Shown: positions 26,177 through 34,462 of the stretch, one piece after another
How positions within the stretch are numbered: the stretch's first letter is position 1
How the letters are laid out: each line of letters starts with the position of its first letter
Source of the DNA: Acidimicrobiia bacterium
GTDB taxonomy: Bacteria; Actinomycetota; Acidimicrobiia; Acidimicrobiales; Acidimicrobilacustridaceae
Direction: 5' to 3'
Assembly (NCBI GenBank): GCA_020832495.1
Contig: JAFIEP010000062.1
Span: forward strand, 59,984 to 123,983
DNA: 64,000 nucleotides
The notes under the pieces: model-generated
The model's input: only the letters and a program-made list of their open reading frames with translations
What the model was told of the DNA's origin: nothing
Databases searched by the model: none
Made by a program: the position numbers and the translations under genes

Positions 26177-27580
26177 TCAGGGTGCAGCGGCGCCCCACGC
26201 GGCGACCGGTCCGGCCACGTCCACCAGATCGTCGGTTCGCGCGAGGTCGACGGGCACGTCCACGACCGACACCCCCGGCTCGTCCAGAGCCTGCCCGAGC
26301 AGCTCGGCGTACGCCCCCGGACTCGAGGAGGAGGAACCGTCAGTCCCGCCGTCGTTCCACCGCACGAGCACGACGTCGCTCCGCCACGAGCGGGCACGGT
26401 CGACCAGCGCCGCCGTGGCCGCATCGAACGGACCCGCCGTCACCGCCAGCACCGGCCGTCGGTCGAGACCGGCCACCATGGCGGCGGCCACTGCGAACCC
26501 CGGCGCCACCGTTGCCGGCACGACCACGCTGGCGCCGACCGGCGTGGGGTACGCCCGCGCCACCCACAACCCGGCGGGACCGGGATCGGCGACCACGGGG
26601 GTCTCGGCGCCGGCGACCGCAGCCAGGTCGGCCACGGCGCGCGCCGGGTGCAGCGGCACGGTGTCGCTCCTGTAGCCAGCGGCGAGGGTGTCGGCCAGGC
26701 GGGTGAACAGCGCCGGCTTGGGGGGCACCGGCGGCGGCTCGGCGGGCCAGCGGGCGGCCAGCACGGCCAGGTGTGCCGGGGCCACCTCCAACAGCGCCGG
26801 GCCGCTCCACTCGCCGACACTCACCCCGGGCAGTTCGGCTGGGTCGAGTCCAACGGTCACCACCACGGGTGCATCGGCGAAGCCTGACAGCGCCGGGTCG
26901 TCGCGCTGGATCCCGACCGTGCCGTGGTGGTGAGGGTCGTCCCAAGCGAAGAGGCCCTTGGCCCCGAACGTATTGAGTACCCCGCAGCCCATCGTCCGGG
27001 CGGCGGCGACCAGATCGTCGGCCCGACCGTCGCGTAGCACCCCGGGACCGGCCAGGAGCAGCAGACCGACGCCGCGCAGGTCGGTACCGAGCGTGGCTGC
27101 CCCACCCATGGCGGCTTCGTCCACGGCCAACGGCGCCAGGTCGCCGACCACCGGTGCCGACGGATCGACATCGAGCGTGACGTCGACGGCGTGGTGGACA
27201 CGGCCGATGTCCCAGGTGGCGATCAGCGTCGGCAGGTCCTCGACCTGGCCGAGCGTCACCTGCTCGGCGTCGACCCCTGGGGCCGTGCTGACGCGGAGGT
27301 GGCCGTCCACCAGGGCCACGCCGGGACCCGATCCGATGCGGCCGTCGGCGTCAGCGAGCAACCGCGCCTCGGCGGGATCGTCCACGCGGACGTGGTGGAG
27401 ATTCGGGATCTCCCCCCAGCCACCACCGGGTGCGCCGAACACGCGACGCGCCCCCGCTGCCAGGAGACAATGTCCGAGCAGCTCCGCTGCGGTCCGGGCG
27501 CGTGGCGTCGCCCCTGGATCAGGTTGCAGCAGACGATCGGACTCTGGTGACGATGGGCCTGGTGGCGATGCAGATGACAC
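26177..27580 (-). CDS. thiamine-diphosphate enzyme-like protein, probably inactive
   Basis: 467 residues with the outline of acetolactate-synthase-type enzymes: PYR-like start AAELLGHCLLAAGARRVFGAPG, a segment EARLLADADGRIGSGPGVALV matching the usual E..A..MA..YAR.TG.PGV, a central Rossmann-like domain and a C-terminal PP-like domain. The PP-domain GDGxF magnesium/ThDP motif reads TAGPF, and the later N-N is WNDGG. Loss of the aspartate suggests it cannot bind ThDP normally. It lies 36 bp downstream of an SDR and is probably co-transcribed. Function unknown. Confidence 0.6.
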   Translation of the reverse strand: MSSASPPGPSSPESDRLLQPDPGATPRARTAAELLGHCLLAAGARRVFGAPGGGWGEIPNLHHVRVDDPAEARLLADADGRIGSGPGVALVDGHLRVSTAPGVDAEQVTLGQVEDLPTLIATWDIGRVHHAVDVTLDVDPSAPVVGDLAPLAVDEAAMGGAATLGTDLRGVGLLLLAGPGVLRDGRADDLVAAARTMGCGVLNTFGAKGLFAWDDPHHHGTVGIQRDDPALSGFADAPVVVTVGLDPAELPGVSVGEWSGPALLEVAPAHLAVLAARWPAEPPPVPPKPALFTRLADTLAAGYRSDTVPLHPARAVADLAAVAGAETPVVADPGPAGLWVARAYPTPVGASVVVPATVAPGFAVAAAMVAGLDRRPVLAVTAGPFDAATAALVDRARSWRSDVVLVRWNDGGTDGSSSSSPGAYAELLGQALDEPGVSVVDVPVDLARTDDLVDVAGPVAAWGAAAP

Positions 27581-27616
27581 ACCGTCACCCTTGCAGGTTC
27601 GCGGCGCCGTCGAAGC

Positions 27617-28528
27617 TCAGTAGCGCAGCCCGGGCGCCCGGCAGCCGAAGATGTCGGCGTTGACCAGCGCGGTGAGCTTGGTTGGATCCCAACGCCGTTC
27701 GCCGGCGCTGATGGTGGCGCCGTTCGACCAGGGCTGCATGTGCACGATCTCGTCGCCCACGGCCCGCAGCACCTGACCGGTGACGTGAGCGGCCTCGTCA
27801 CTGGCCAGCCAGGCGACGACCGGCGAAGAGTTCGACGGATCCATGCGGTTCCACTCGGTGAACTCGTCGGGCTCGCGGGCTTCGATGCCGGCTCCGGGGA
27901 TGGACGCCGCCATGCGGGTGGCACCGGCGGGGCCGATGCAGTTGCAGGTCACACCCATGGAGAAGACCTCGAGGCTCACCGTCTGGGTGAAGGCGGCGAT
28001 GCCTGCCTTGGCGGCGGTGTAGTTGGCCTGCCCGAAGTTGCCGGTGAGCCCGGCACCCGAGGTGGTGTTGATGATGCGCCCGGTGCGCACCGACGCACCC
28101 GCCTTGTGTTGCCCCCGCCAGTAGCGCACGGCATGGTGGGTCGGCGCGAACGTGCCCTTGAGGTGCACCCTGAGCACCGCGTCCCAGTCCTGCTCGGTCA
28201 TGTTCCACACGGTGGCGTCGCGGGCGATGCCGGCGTTGTTCACCACGATGTCGAGGCGCCCGAGGTCGTTCACCGCCTGGTCGATCAGTGCGGCGGCGTC
28301 GTCCATGTCGGCCACGTCGCCGTAGTTGGCCACGGCGGTGCCACCACGTTCGGTGATGAGCGCCACGGTGAGATCGGCGTCACGGCCCCGACCCTCGCCG
28401 TCGAGCGCGCCACCGAGGTCGTTCACCACCACGGTTGCTCCCTGCGCGGCGAGTTCGAGGGCGTGCCCCCGCCCGATGCCGTGACCTGCGCCGGTGACGA
28501 TGGCCACCCGACCGTCGAGCAGTCCCAT
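27617..28528 (-). CDS. short-chain dehydrogenase, MFE-2/17-beta-HSD4-like
   Basis: 303 residues. TGAGHGIGRGHALELA (12-27) is followed by VVNDLGGALDGEG, a signature of the (3R)-hydroxyacyl-CoA dehydrogenase SDRs related to peroxisomal multifunctional enzyme 2, then NNAGIARD, the catalytic Ser in NTTSGAGLTGN and YTAAK near 169. The frame is open upstream, but the ATG at 28526-28528 has a perfect AGGAGGA site. Likely role: NAD-dependent beta-oxidation of a bulky acyl-CoA. A CTGACG operator lies 33 bp upstream. Confidence 0.9.
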   Translation of the reverse strand: MGLLDGRVAIVTGAGHGIGRGHALELAAQGATVVVNDLGGALDGEGRGRDADLTVALITERGGTAVANYGDVADMDDAAALIDQAVNDLGRLDIVVNNAGIARDATVWNMTEQDWDAVLRVHLKGTFAPTHHAVRYWRGQHKAGASVRTGRIINTTSGAGLTGNFGQANYTAAKAGIAAFTQTVSLEVFSMGVTCNCIGPAGATRMAASIPGAGIEAREPDEFTEWNRMDPSNSSPVVAWLASDEAAHVTGQVLRAVGDEIVHMQPWSNGATISAGERRWDPTKLTALVNADIFGCRAPGLRY

Positions 28529-28560
28529 GGATTCCTCCTGACCGCGGCACCCGGCCGCAT

Positions 28561-28575
28561 CTGACGAACCGTCAG
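28561..28575. promoter_or_regulatory. CTGACG palindrome, site 5 (before the SDR operon)
   Basis: CTGACGAACCGTCAG with perfect arms. Its right arm contains the TGA stop codon (28572-28574) of the upstream DUF5996-like gene, so coding end and operator share bases. Confidence 0.7.
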
Positions 28576-29495
28576 ATACTAGGCCGGTCGAGGGCGGCGC
28601 GATCCCAACCGGCGGCGTCGGCCGCCGCGGCGTAGGTGGACTCGAAGAAGTCGAGCAGCAGGGCATCGGGGTCGGCAGCGGTACGCACGGCCTCGTAGGG
28701 CAGGACGAACTCGCCGAGTTCGCCGTCCCACCGCGCCGCTGTGGGCGACACCGCAGTAGTTGCGTAGCCGTCGGGCTCGGGGTAGGCGTAGGCGTAGAAC
28801 ACGCCTTCCTCAGCGGGCCCACCCGGCCAGTACCCGCAACTGCTGACCTCGTGGGAGTAGGCCTCATACATCACGTGGGGCCCACAATTCGGTGCCCCAC
28901 CGGGATGCGGCGGTCCCGGGCGGCCCGAGAAGCGGGTGTGGGCGAGGTCGATGGCGCCCCAGAAGTAATGGATCGGACTGGCTTTACCCACGAAGCGAGA
29001 CCGGAACCGCTCCAGGACCTCTTCCATGGCGAGCAACGCCCGCCAGAACCGATGGACCGCAGCCGGGTCGTAGCTGGCATGGACCTCGTCATCGACGAAC
29101 GCAATGGCGTCGGGGATCTCGACAGGCATCGGCCAGATGGCGGTAGCGACCCCGAGGTCCTCGAGCATGGCCATCACCTCGCCGTAGAACTCCGAGACCG
29201 ACCGTGGCGCGAGGTCCAAGGAGCGGCGGGCGCCGTCGATGGTGGTGATGTCCAAGCGATGGTCGACCAGATCGAAGTCGATCTGGAACGAGGGTCCGGT
29301 CGGGTGCGGCATCGGCGACGTGGTGAGTCCCTGCGCCGTGAGGTACAGCGCGGTGTTCCACCAGTGATTGGCCAGCGGTGCATTGGCCAAGCGCACCTTG
29401 CCGACCACCTGGGTGTAGAGATGGAAGGTGTCGCGGCTGTCCTCCCACGCCGCCACCGGCAGCGCCGGCCACCGTTGCATCCCCTGTGCGTCCAT
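28572..29495 (-). CDS. DUF5996-like protein
   Basis: 307 residues, resembling the uncharacterised DUF5996 group: WPALPVAAWEDSRDTFHLYTQVVGKVRLA at the N-terminus, SFQIDFDLVDHRLDI, and HYFWGAIDLAHTRFSGR in the middle. No catalytic motif I can name and no signal peptide, so cytoplasmic. It runs into the operator of the SDR operon and is otherwise isolated. Function unknown in the family. Confidence 0.7.
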   Translation of the reverse strand: MDAQGMQRWPALPVAAWEDSRDTFHLYTQVVGKVRLANAPLANHWWNTALYLTAQGLTTSPMPHPTGPSFQIDFDLVDHRLDITTIDGARRSLDLAPRSVSEFYGEVMAMLEDLGVATAIWPMPVEIPDAIAFVDDEVHASYDPAAVHRFWRALLAMEEVLERFRSRFVGKASPIHYFWGAIDLAHTRFSGRPGPPHPGGAPNCGPHVMYEAYSHEVSSCGYWPGGPAEEGVFYAYAYPEPDGYATTAVSPTAARWDGELGEFVLPYEAVRTAADPDALLLDFFESTYAAAADAAGWDRAALDRPSI

Positions 29496-29608
29496 CGGAT
29501 CTCACCCCGTGCCCACATCTGACCGTGTGCGCCACACCCTACCGACACCGACCGAAAACCCGTGGTGAAGGGGCGTTCAGGGACCGACCGCGGTGCGTCC
29601 CCGGAACC

Positions 29609-29639
29609 TTGCACAGCATGTGAAAAGCCGTATGCTGTG
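29609..29639 (+). promoter_or_regulatory. promoter with embedded 8-bp inverted repeat
   Basis: TTGCAC (29609-29614), a 16-bp spacer and TATGCT (29631-29636) look like a sigma-70-type promoter for the His-rich membrane protein. CACAGCAT (29612-29619) and ATGCTGTG (29632-29639) form perfect inverted arms 12 bases apart that cover both boxes, an arrangement typical of a repressor operator. Low GC (TGTGAAAAG) in the spacer fits a promoter. Confidence 0.5.
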
Positions 29640-29670
29640 ACGCACGTCGCAGATTCCAGGGGGATCAATC

Positions 29671-31302
29671 GTGGAGAGCACTACCGCAGAACGTCCAGCT
29701 GAGCCGGAGGAGGACTCCGCATCCGGCTCGCAGGTCGGTCCGGCACTCCGAGTGGCCATCGCCGCGCTGTCCATCGGGGCGGGCGCCATCCACTTGGTGA
29801 TGACCCCGGTCCACTTCCAGGAGGGCACGCTCGACGGCATGGGCTTCGCCATCGCCGCCTGGGCCCAGCTCGGCATCGGTATCGCCCTGCTGGCCTGGCC
29901 CCGCCGAGCGTTGCTGGCACCGGCAGTCCTCATCAACGCCGCCATCCTGGTGCTCTGGGTGGTCAGCCGCACGGTGGGCCTGCCCGCCGGTGCGCACCAG
30001 GGCATCGTGGAACCGATCGGTGAGGTCGACGGCCTGGCCGCGCTCTTCGCCGCCGGTGTCATCCTGGCCGGGCTGGTCGGGATGGCCCGACCCGCACTGG
30101 GTTCGGCCAACCGGGACCAGGCCCTGGTGCTGGCCTCGATCGTGCCGGTGATCGCCCTCATCGCCACCACGGCCGTGCTCACCTCGCCCGACATCGGCGA
30201 GCACCTCCACGACCATGACGAGGAAGGCCACAACCACGGTGGAGAAGCCGAACTGGCCGCCATCGCCGCCGAGCGCTGCGACCTCGGTTTCAACCCTGTG
30301 GCCTACTGGGAAGAGACCGAGCTCGCCGGCATGGACACCATCACCGGTGGCGCCAACGGCGGGGGCGACGGCCACGGCCACGATCACGCGGCCACGGCGA
30401 TCGACACCAACGACCTCATGCCCTCCCAGGGTCGGGGCTCGGAGGCACTCGACGAGATCCTCCGACTGCAGAACAGCTACGGCGAAGCCGGAGCCGCCAC
30501 GGTCCTCGTGGCGCTGGCCGAGGCCGACGACGAGACCTACGAAGAGTGGCTGCGGATGCTGCACCTCTTCCAGCACGACCACGATCACAGCGGCGGCGGT
30601 GACGACATGCACCCGGCTGCGGCGCACCTGGGGCCGCAGAAGTGGGTGGCCATGACCGACCAAGAGCAGTGTGACCAGCTCGCCGACGAGCTGCAGCTCG
30701 CTTACGAAACGGCAATGAGCTACCCGACGGCGGCCGACGCCATCGAGGGCGGCTACCGGATGGTCACCCCCTACCTGCCCGGCATCGCGGCGCACTACAT
30801 GAACTTCAGCTACGTCGACGGCACCTTCGAGATCGACAAGCCCGAGATGCTGCTCTACGACGGGCACGGCGAGGACGCCTCCATCGTCGGGCTCAGCTAC
30901 TACATCGTGCACAACGCCGAGCACCAGCCCACCCAGGGCTTCACCGGGTTCAACGATCACTACCACCGCCACGTGGGTCTGTGCATGCGTGACGGGCTGG
31001 TCATCGGCGACACCGACACCACCACCGAGGAGTGCGAGGCGATGGGCGGCCGCAAGAGCAACAACCGCACCGGTTGGATGAGCCACGCCTGGGTGGTGCC
31101 CGGCTGTGAGAGCCCGTGGGGCGTCTTCTCCGACTCGAACCCGATGCTCGACGTGGAACTCCGACTCAACTCGGGCAACGACGGCGGCGGCTGCGCCGGC
31201 TCCGGCGTGGTGGACCGCTACGACCTGAGCCCCGGATCCCGAACCAACACGCCGGTCGTGGTGAGCGGCGGCGACCTCGAGGTCGAAACCGCAGCTCCCT
31301 GA
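29671..31302 (+). CDS. His-rich multi-helix membrane protein of unknown function
   Basis: 543 residues. Residues 25-170 hold four or five hydrophobic helices. A segment dense in His, Asp and Glu follows (EHLHDHDEEGHNHGG and later GDGHGHDHAA, QHDHDHSGGG), then a folded region with conserved-looking aromatic and His motifs (GIAAHYMNFSYVDGTFEIDKPEMLLYDG, FNDHYHRHVGLCM, MSHAWVVPGC). The His clusters suggest extracytoplasmic metal binding (zinc, nickel or copper). GTG start after GGGGGA. The promoter inverted repeat suggests regulation, perhaps by metal. No family named; the metal role is inference. Confidence 0.7.
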   Translation: MESTTAERPAEPEEDSASGSQVGPALRVAIAALSIGAGAIHLVMTPVHFQEGTLDGMGFAIAAWAQLGIGIALLAWPRRALLAPAVLINAAILVLWVVSRTVGLPAGAHQGIVEPIGEVDGLAALFAAGVILAGLVGMARPALGSANRDQALVLASIVPVIALIATTAVLTSPDIGEHLHDHDEEGHNHGGEAELAAIAAERCDLGFNPVAYWEETELAGMDTITGGANGGGDGHGHDHAATAIDTNDLMPSQGRGSEALDEILRLQNSYGEAGAATVLVALAEADDETYEEWLRMLHLFQHDHDHSGGGDDMHPAAAHLGPQKWVAMTDQEQCDQLADELQLAYETAMSYPTAADAIEGGYRMVTPYLPGIAAHYMNFSYVDGTFEIDKPEMLLYDGHGEDASIVGLSYYIVHNAEHQPTQGFTGFNDHYHRHVGLCMRDGLVIGDTDTTTEECEAMGGRKSNNRTGWMSHAWVVPGCESPWGVFSDSNPMLDVELRLNSGNDGGGCAGSGVVDRYDLSPGSRTNTPVVVSGGDLEVETAAP

Positions 31303-31332
31303 GCCACCTCAGCTCACAACTCAGCCTTCGGC

Positions 31333-31364
31333 TCGGCCCGGTTCCCCACGAGGAGCCGGGCCGA
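31333..31364. terminator. bidirectional terminator-like hairpin
   Basis: TCGGCCCGG (31333-31341) and CCGGGCCGA (31356-31364) are perfect arms, extendable by four more pairs (TTCC with GGAG) to a 13-bp stem with a six-base loop. It lies between the convergent His-rich protein gene and the acyl-CoA synthetase gene. There is no long T-run, as is common in actinobacteria. Confidence 0.65.
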
Positions 31365-31436
31365 TGTCGTTGGGTTGACGGCCGACGGACCGCGGTGTCC
31401 GGTGGCTGGGGCCACCGTCGGACGGTGGGCCAGCGC

Positions 31437-32993
31437 TCAGCTCGTCCGCTCGTGCGGCGCACCCTCGAAGCGGGCGACCAGCGCCTTCTTGAGCACCTTG
31501 CCCGCCGGGTTGCGGGGTAGGGCGTCCACCACTTCGAGTTGCTCCGGCAGCTTCTGGCGCATCAACCCGGCGTCGGTCAGGTGAGAACACAACTCGGCCA
31601 GAGTGAGCGGCGACGCCGGGTCGGCGGGGACCACCACGGCGCAGGCCCGCTCACCGGAATCGGGGTCGGGCAAGCCGATGACGGCCACGTCCGCCACGGC
31701 GTCATGGCCGTGCAGCAGGTCCTCGAGTTCCTTGGCCGAGATGTTCTCACCCTTTCGGATGATCACGTCCTTCAACCGTCCGGTGATGGTGAGGTAGCCC
31801 TCGGCGTCGAGCATCCCGAGGTCACCGGTCCGGAAGTACCCCTCGTCGTCGAAGGCCTCGGCGTCGAGGGAGCTGTCGAGGTAGCCCAACATGAGCTGCG
31901 GCGCCTTGGCGCGGATCTCGCCCTCCTCGCCCACACCGGCGGGCTCGCCGTCGAGGCGCACCAACTTCAGCTCCACCCCCGCCATGGCGAAACCTTCGGT
32001 CTCGGCCAGGTGACGATCGCTGTCGTGCACGCCCGACATGGTCAGGATGGGCGCCTCGGTGAGGCCGTAGCCGGACAGGATGCCGGCCGAGCCGGGGAAC
32101 GCCGCCTTCATGTCGTAGTGGAGCTGCGGCGGCTTGGGTGCCCCGCCACCGGGGAAGGCCCGCACCGAGGCGAACAGGTCCTGGTCGGTGGTCCGCTGCG
32201 CAGCCAGGTAGGTCTGGTGGAACACGGTCCCCGACCCGGCAAGCGTGACACCTTCGGCGTCGAGCACACCGACGACCGTGTCGGGCACGAACGCCTCGAA
32301 GCACACGTTGCGGCACCCGGTGAGTAGGCCGGTCACCAACCAGGTGATCCCGCCGATGTGGGGAAAGGGGAAGGCCAGTGCGTTGACGTCGGCGTTGGTG
32401 ACCTCGAGTCGCTCGGCCATGCCCCGGGCGACGGCGATCACCGTGGCGTCGGTGTGTTGCGCCCCCTTGGGGTCCGACGTGGTGCCCGAGGTGTAGAAGT
32501 ACCAGCGGATCTCGTCAGGGTCGATGGGGGGCGCGGGCAGCGTGTCGGGGTCGGGGTCGGCCTCGGGCAGGGTGCGGTCACAGCGCACCGCCGCTGTGGC
32601 GGGCTGGCTGGCCGTGATCTCGTCGGCCATCGCCCCGAAGTCGAAGCCCCCGAAGCTGGTGGGCGTCACCAGCAGCTTCGCCCCGACCTGCGCAGCGCAG
32701 AACTCCACCTCGCGTTGGCGATAGATGTGCAGGATGGGGTTCTGACGGGCACCGAGGCGAGCCACGGCACCCACCAGCACCATCGACTCCAGCCACGTGG
32801 GGAGCTGCCAGGTGACGGTGTCCCCCGGGCCCAGACCGTGGGCCTGCACCAGGCCGGCGGCCACTCGCTCGCACTGCTGGCGGTAGGCACCGAAGGTGAT
32901 ACGGCGCCCGCTCTCGTCGCACGCCAATTCGGCATCAGGCGTGGCCTCCGCCCGCGCTTCCACGAGTCCCCACAACGTCTCGGCCTCGAGCAT
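31437..32993 (-). CDS. acyl-CoA synthetase (cyclohexanecarboxylate-CoA ligase-like)
   Basis: 518 residues. P-loop FYTSGTTSDPKGAQHT is near 165-180, followed by FPFPHIGGITW, the adenylate motif GYGLTEAP, YFRTGDLGMLD and hinge GRLKDVIIRKGENI, with catalytic Lys in RNPAGKVLKK. The overall character resembles ligases for alicyclic or medium-chain acids (AliA-like); the substrate is inferred. The ATG at 32991-32993 has a GAGGGGG site. A CTGACG operator lies 32 bp upstream in the gap shared with the divergent cupin gene. Confidence 0.9.
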   Translation of the reverse strand: MLEAETLWGLVEARAEATPDAELACDESGRRITFGAYRQQCERVAAGLVQAHGLGPGDTVTWQLPTWLESMVLVGAVARLGARQNPILHIYRQREVEFCAAQVGAKLLVTPTSFGGFDFGAMADEITASQPATAAVRCDRTLPEADPDPDTLPAPPIDPDEIRWYFYTSGTTSDPKGAQHTDATVIAVARGMAERLEVTNADVNALAFPFPHIGGITWLVTGLLTGCRNVCFEAFVPDTVVGVLDAEGVTLAGSGTVFHQTYLAAQRTTDQDLFASVRAFPGGGAPKPPQLHYDMKAAFPGSAGILSGYGLTEAPILTMSGVHDSDRHLAETEGFAMAGVELKLVRLDGEPAGVGEEGEIRAKAPQLMLGYLDSSLDAEAFDDEGYFRTGDLGMLDAEGYLTITGRLKDVIIRKGENISAKELEDLLHGHDAVADVAVIGLPDPDSGERACAVVVPADPASPLTLAELCSHLTDAGLMRQKLPEQLEVVDALPRNPAGKVLKKALVARFEGAPHERTS

Positions 32994-33024
32994 GTCGTCC
33001 CCCTCTACCGGCGTCGGCGCATTC

Positions 33025-33039
33025 CTGACGAGTCGTCAG
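33025..33039. promoter_or_regulatory. CTGACG palindrome, site 6 (before the second acyl-CoA ligase)
   Basis: CTGACGAGTCGTCAG, identical to site 4, in the divergent gap between the ligase and the DUF985 cupin gene. Confidence 0.7.
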
Positions 33040-33130
33040 CTTAGGCGCTGAACGCCGTGGTCGAGGCCGAGCCGACGACGCGTGGTGGTCGATGTTGGCG
33101 TTGCGGCGGACGAACGGCTGTGCTGGTGGG

Positions 33131-33658
33131 GTGCAACCTGCGTCGCTTCCCTCTGACATCGCCACCGTCGTGCGCGACCTCGAGCTCGAGCCCCATCCCG
33201 AGGGTGGGTGGTACCGGCGGGTCTGGGCCAGCGAACGCCCCCACCGGCCAGGTCGTGAACGGCCGGCGGGCACCGCCATCCACTACTTGCTCGATGCGGA
33301 GGGCATCTCTCGGTGGCACCGCATCACCGACGCCGACGAACTGTGGCACCACTTGGCCGGCGGACCGCTCGAGCTGCGTCTGTCGCCGGACGGTATCGGC
33401 CAGACCAGTGTCCTGCTCGGCGGTGATCCCGCCACCGGTGCCCCTGCGCATCACAGCGTTCCGCCAGGGTGCTGGCAGTCGGCCCGCGCCCTCTCGGGTC
33501 CGGTGCTCGTGATGTGTGTGGTCACTCCTGGCTTCGTGCCCGACACGTTCCAACTGGCCACCGAGGACTGGAAGCCGGGCGACGGCACGCCGTCCACGGT
33601 CCGGCCCGACTGGGGTGGGGCTCCGGACGCCGCCAGTCCGGAGTCGCCGGTGAACTGA
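33131..33658 (+). CDS. cupin superfamily protein (DUF985/cupin_5)
   Basis: 175 residues with the DUF985 pattern LEPHPEGGWYRRVWAS, TAIHYLLDAEGISRWHRI-DADELWHHLAGGPLEL, and C-terminal PGFVPDTFQLA. This family is a single cupin barrel of unknown reaction. The GTG at 33131 follows GGTGGG and matches the family start; an in-frame alternative at 33092 would add 13 residues. It converges on the methyltransferase gene with an inverted repeat between. Confidence 0.82.
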   Translation: MQPASLPSDIATVVRDLELEPHPEGGWYRRVWASERPHRPGRERPAGTAIHYLLDAEGISRWHRITDADELWHHLAGGPLELRLSPDGIGQTSVLLGGDPATGAPAHHSVPPGCWQSARALSGPVLVMCVVTPGFVPDTFQLATEDWKPGDGTPSTVRPDWGGAPDAASPESPVN

Positions 33659-33659
33659 C

Positions 33660-33693
33660 ACAAGTTGTGGTGCGTATGAGTACAACAACTTGT
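33660..33693. terminator. inverted repeat between convergent genes
   Basis: ACAAGTTGT (33660-33668) and ACAACTTGT (33685-33693) are perfect 9-base arms 16 bases apart, directly after the cupin stop. AT-richness and position suggest a bidirectional terminator; an operator is possible but no promoter would need it here. Confidence 0.5.
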
Positions 33694-33761
33694 AGCAGTT
33701 CGTGATCGACGCAGACCTCCCAGTTGCCGGGCGACGCACCTCTGGGGTCGATCGCTGGCCG

Positions 33762-34397
33762 TCAGTTGGGCCGCCAGCCCACGAGCAGAGCCAACTCGCG
33801 CCACTTCCACAGGCAGTCGACGTCGATGAAGCCGACCTGGCGCAGCCACTCGAGCTGGTCCTCCACCGGGGCCAGCTTGTTGGACGGGTCGTCGCGGTCG
33901 TCGCGTCCCTCCCCCAACGCCACACGGAACTGCTCGTGGAGCCACGGGGTGGCAGAGGCGACGTGCTCGAGGTTGGCGAAGACGCCGCCGGGGCGCAGCA
34001 GCGAACGCACCTCGGCGAAGATCTCCCGCTTGCGCGCATCGACCGTGTGGTGGATGGCGAAGCTCGACACGACGGCGTCGAAGGAACCGAGCGCCGGCAA
34101 CGGGTTGTCCAGGTCGTGCTCGACGAGGGTCACGTCGTCGACATCGGCGAAGCGCTCGCGGAAGCGTTCGATCATCGGCGGCGAGAAGTCGAGCGCCACC
34201 CCCTCGACCTCGGGATGAGCGGTGCGCACCAGCGCCAACAGCCGGCCGTCACCGGTGCCCAGGTCGAGCACCCGGCTCGGTGCGTCGGGCAGTACCTCGA
34301 GGAGCACCTCCTCCCCTTCGGTGCGGTGCGGGACCGCATCGGCGATCGCCAGATAGGCGAGCGCATGCTCCACATCAGGCCACTGGTTGACGTCCAT
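33762..34397 (-). CDS. class I SAM-dependent methyltransferase
   Basis: 211 residues. Motif I VLDLGTGDGRLLALV is followed by an acidic motif II in GVALDFSPPMIERF and the post-motif FDAVVSSFAIHHTVDARK with LRPGGVFANLEHV. This is the UbiE/Methyltransf_11/25 type acting on small molecules; the substrate cannot be told. The ATG at 34395-34397 was chosen over a much longer antisense-type extension. It lies 65 bp downstream of the fused oxidoreductase/methyltransferase on the same strand and may share its transcript. Confidence 0.85.
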   Translation of the reverse strand: MDVNQWPDVEHALAYLAIADAVPHRTEGEEVLLEVLPDAPSRVLDLGTGDGRLLALVRTAHPEVEGVALDFSPPMIERFRERFADVDDVTLVEHDLDNPLPALGSFDAVVSSFAIHHTVDARKREIFAEVRSLLRPGGVFANLEHVASATPWLHEQFRVALGEGRDDRDDPSNKLAPVEDQLEWLRQVGFIDVDCLWKWRELALLVGWRPN

Positions 34398-34462
34398 GAG
34401 GCATCGTCGCCGAACCGGATCAGTGGGACAACGGAATATCGCCCGCCAGGCCAGGATGCAGC

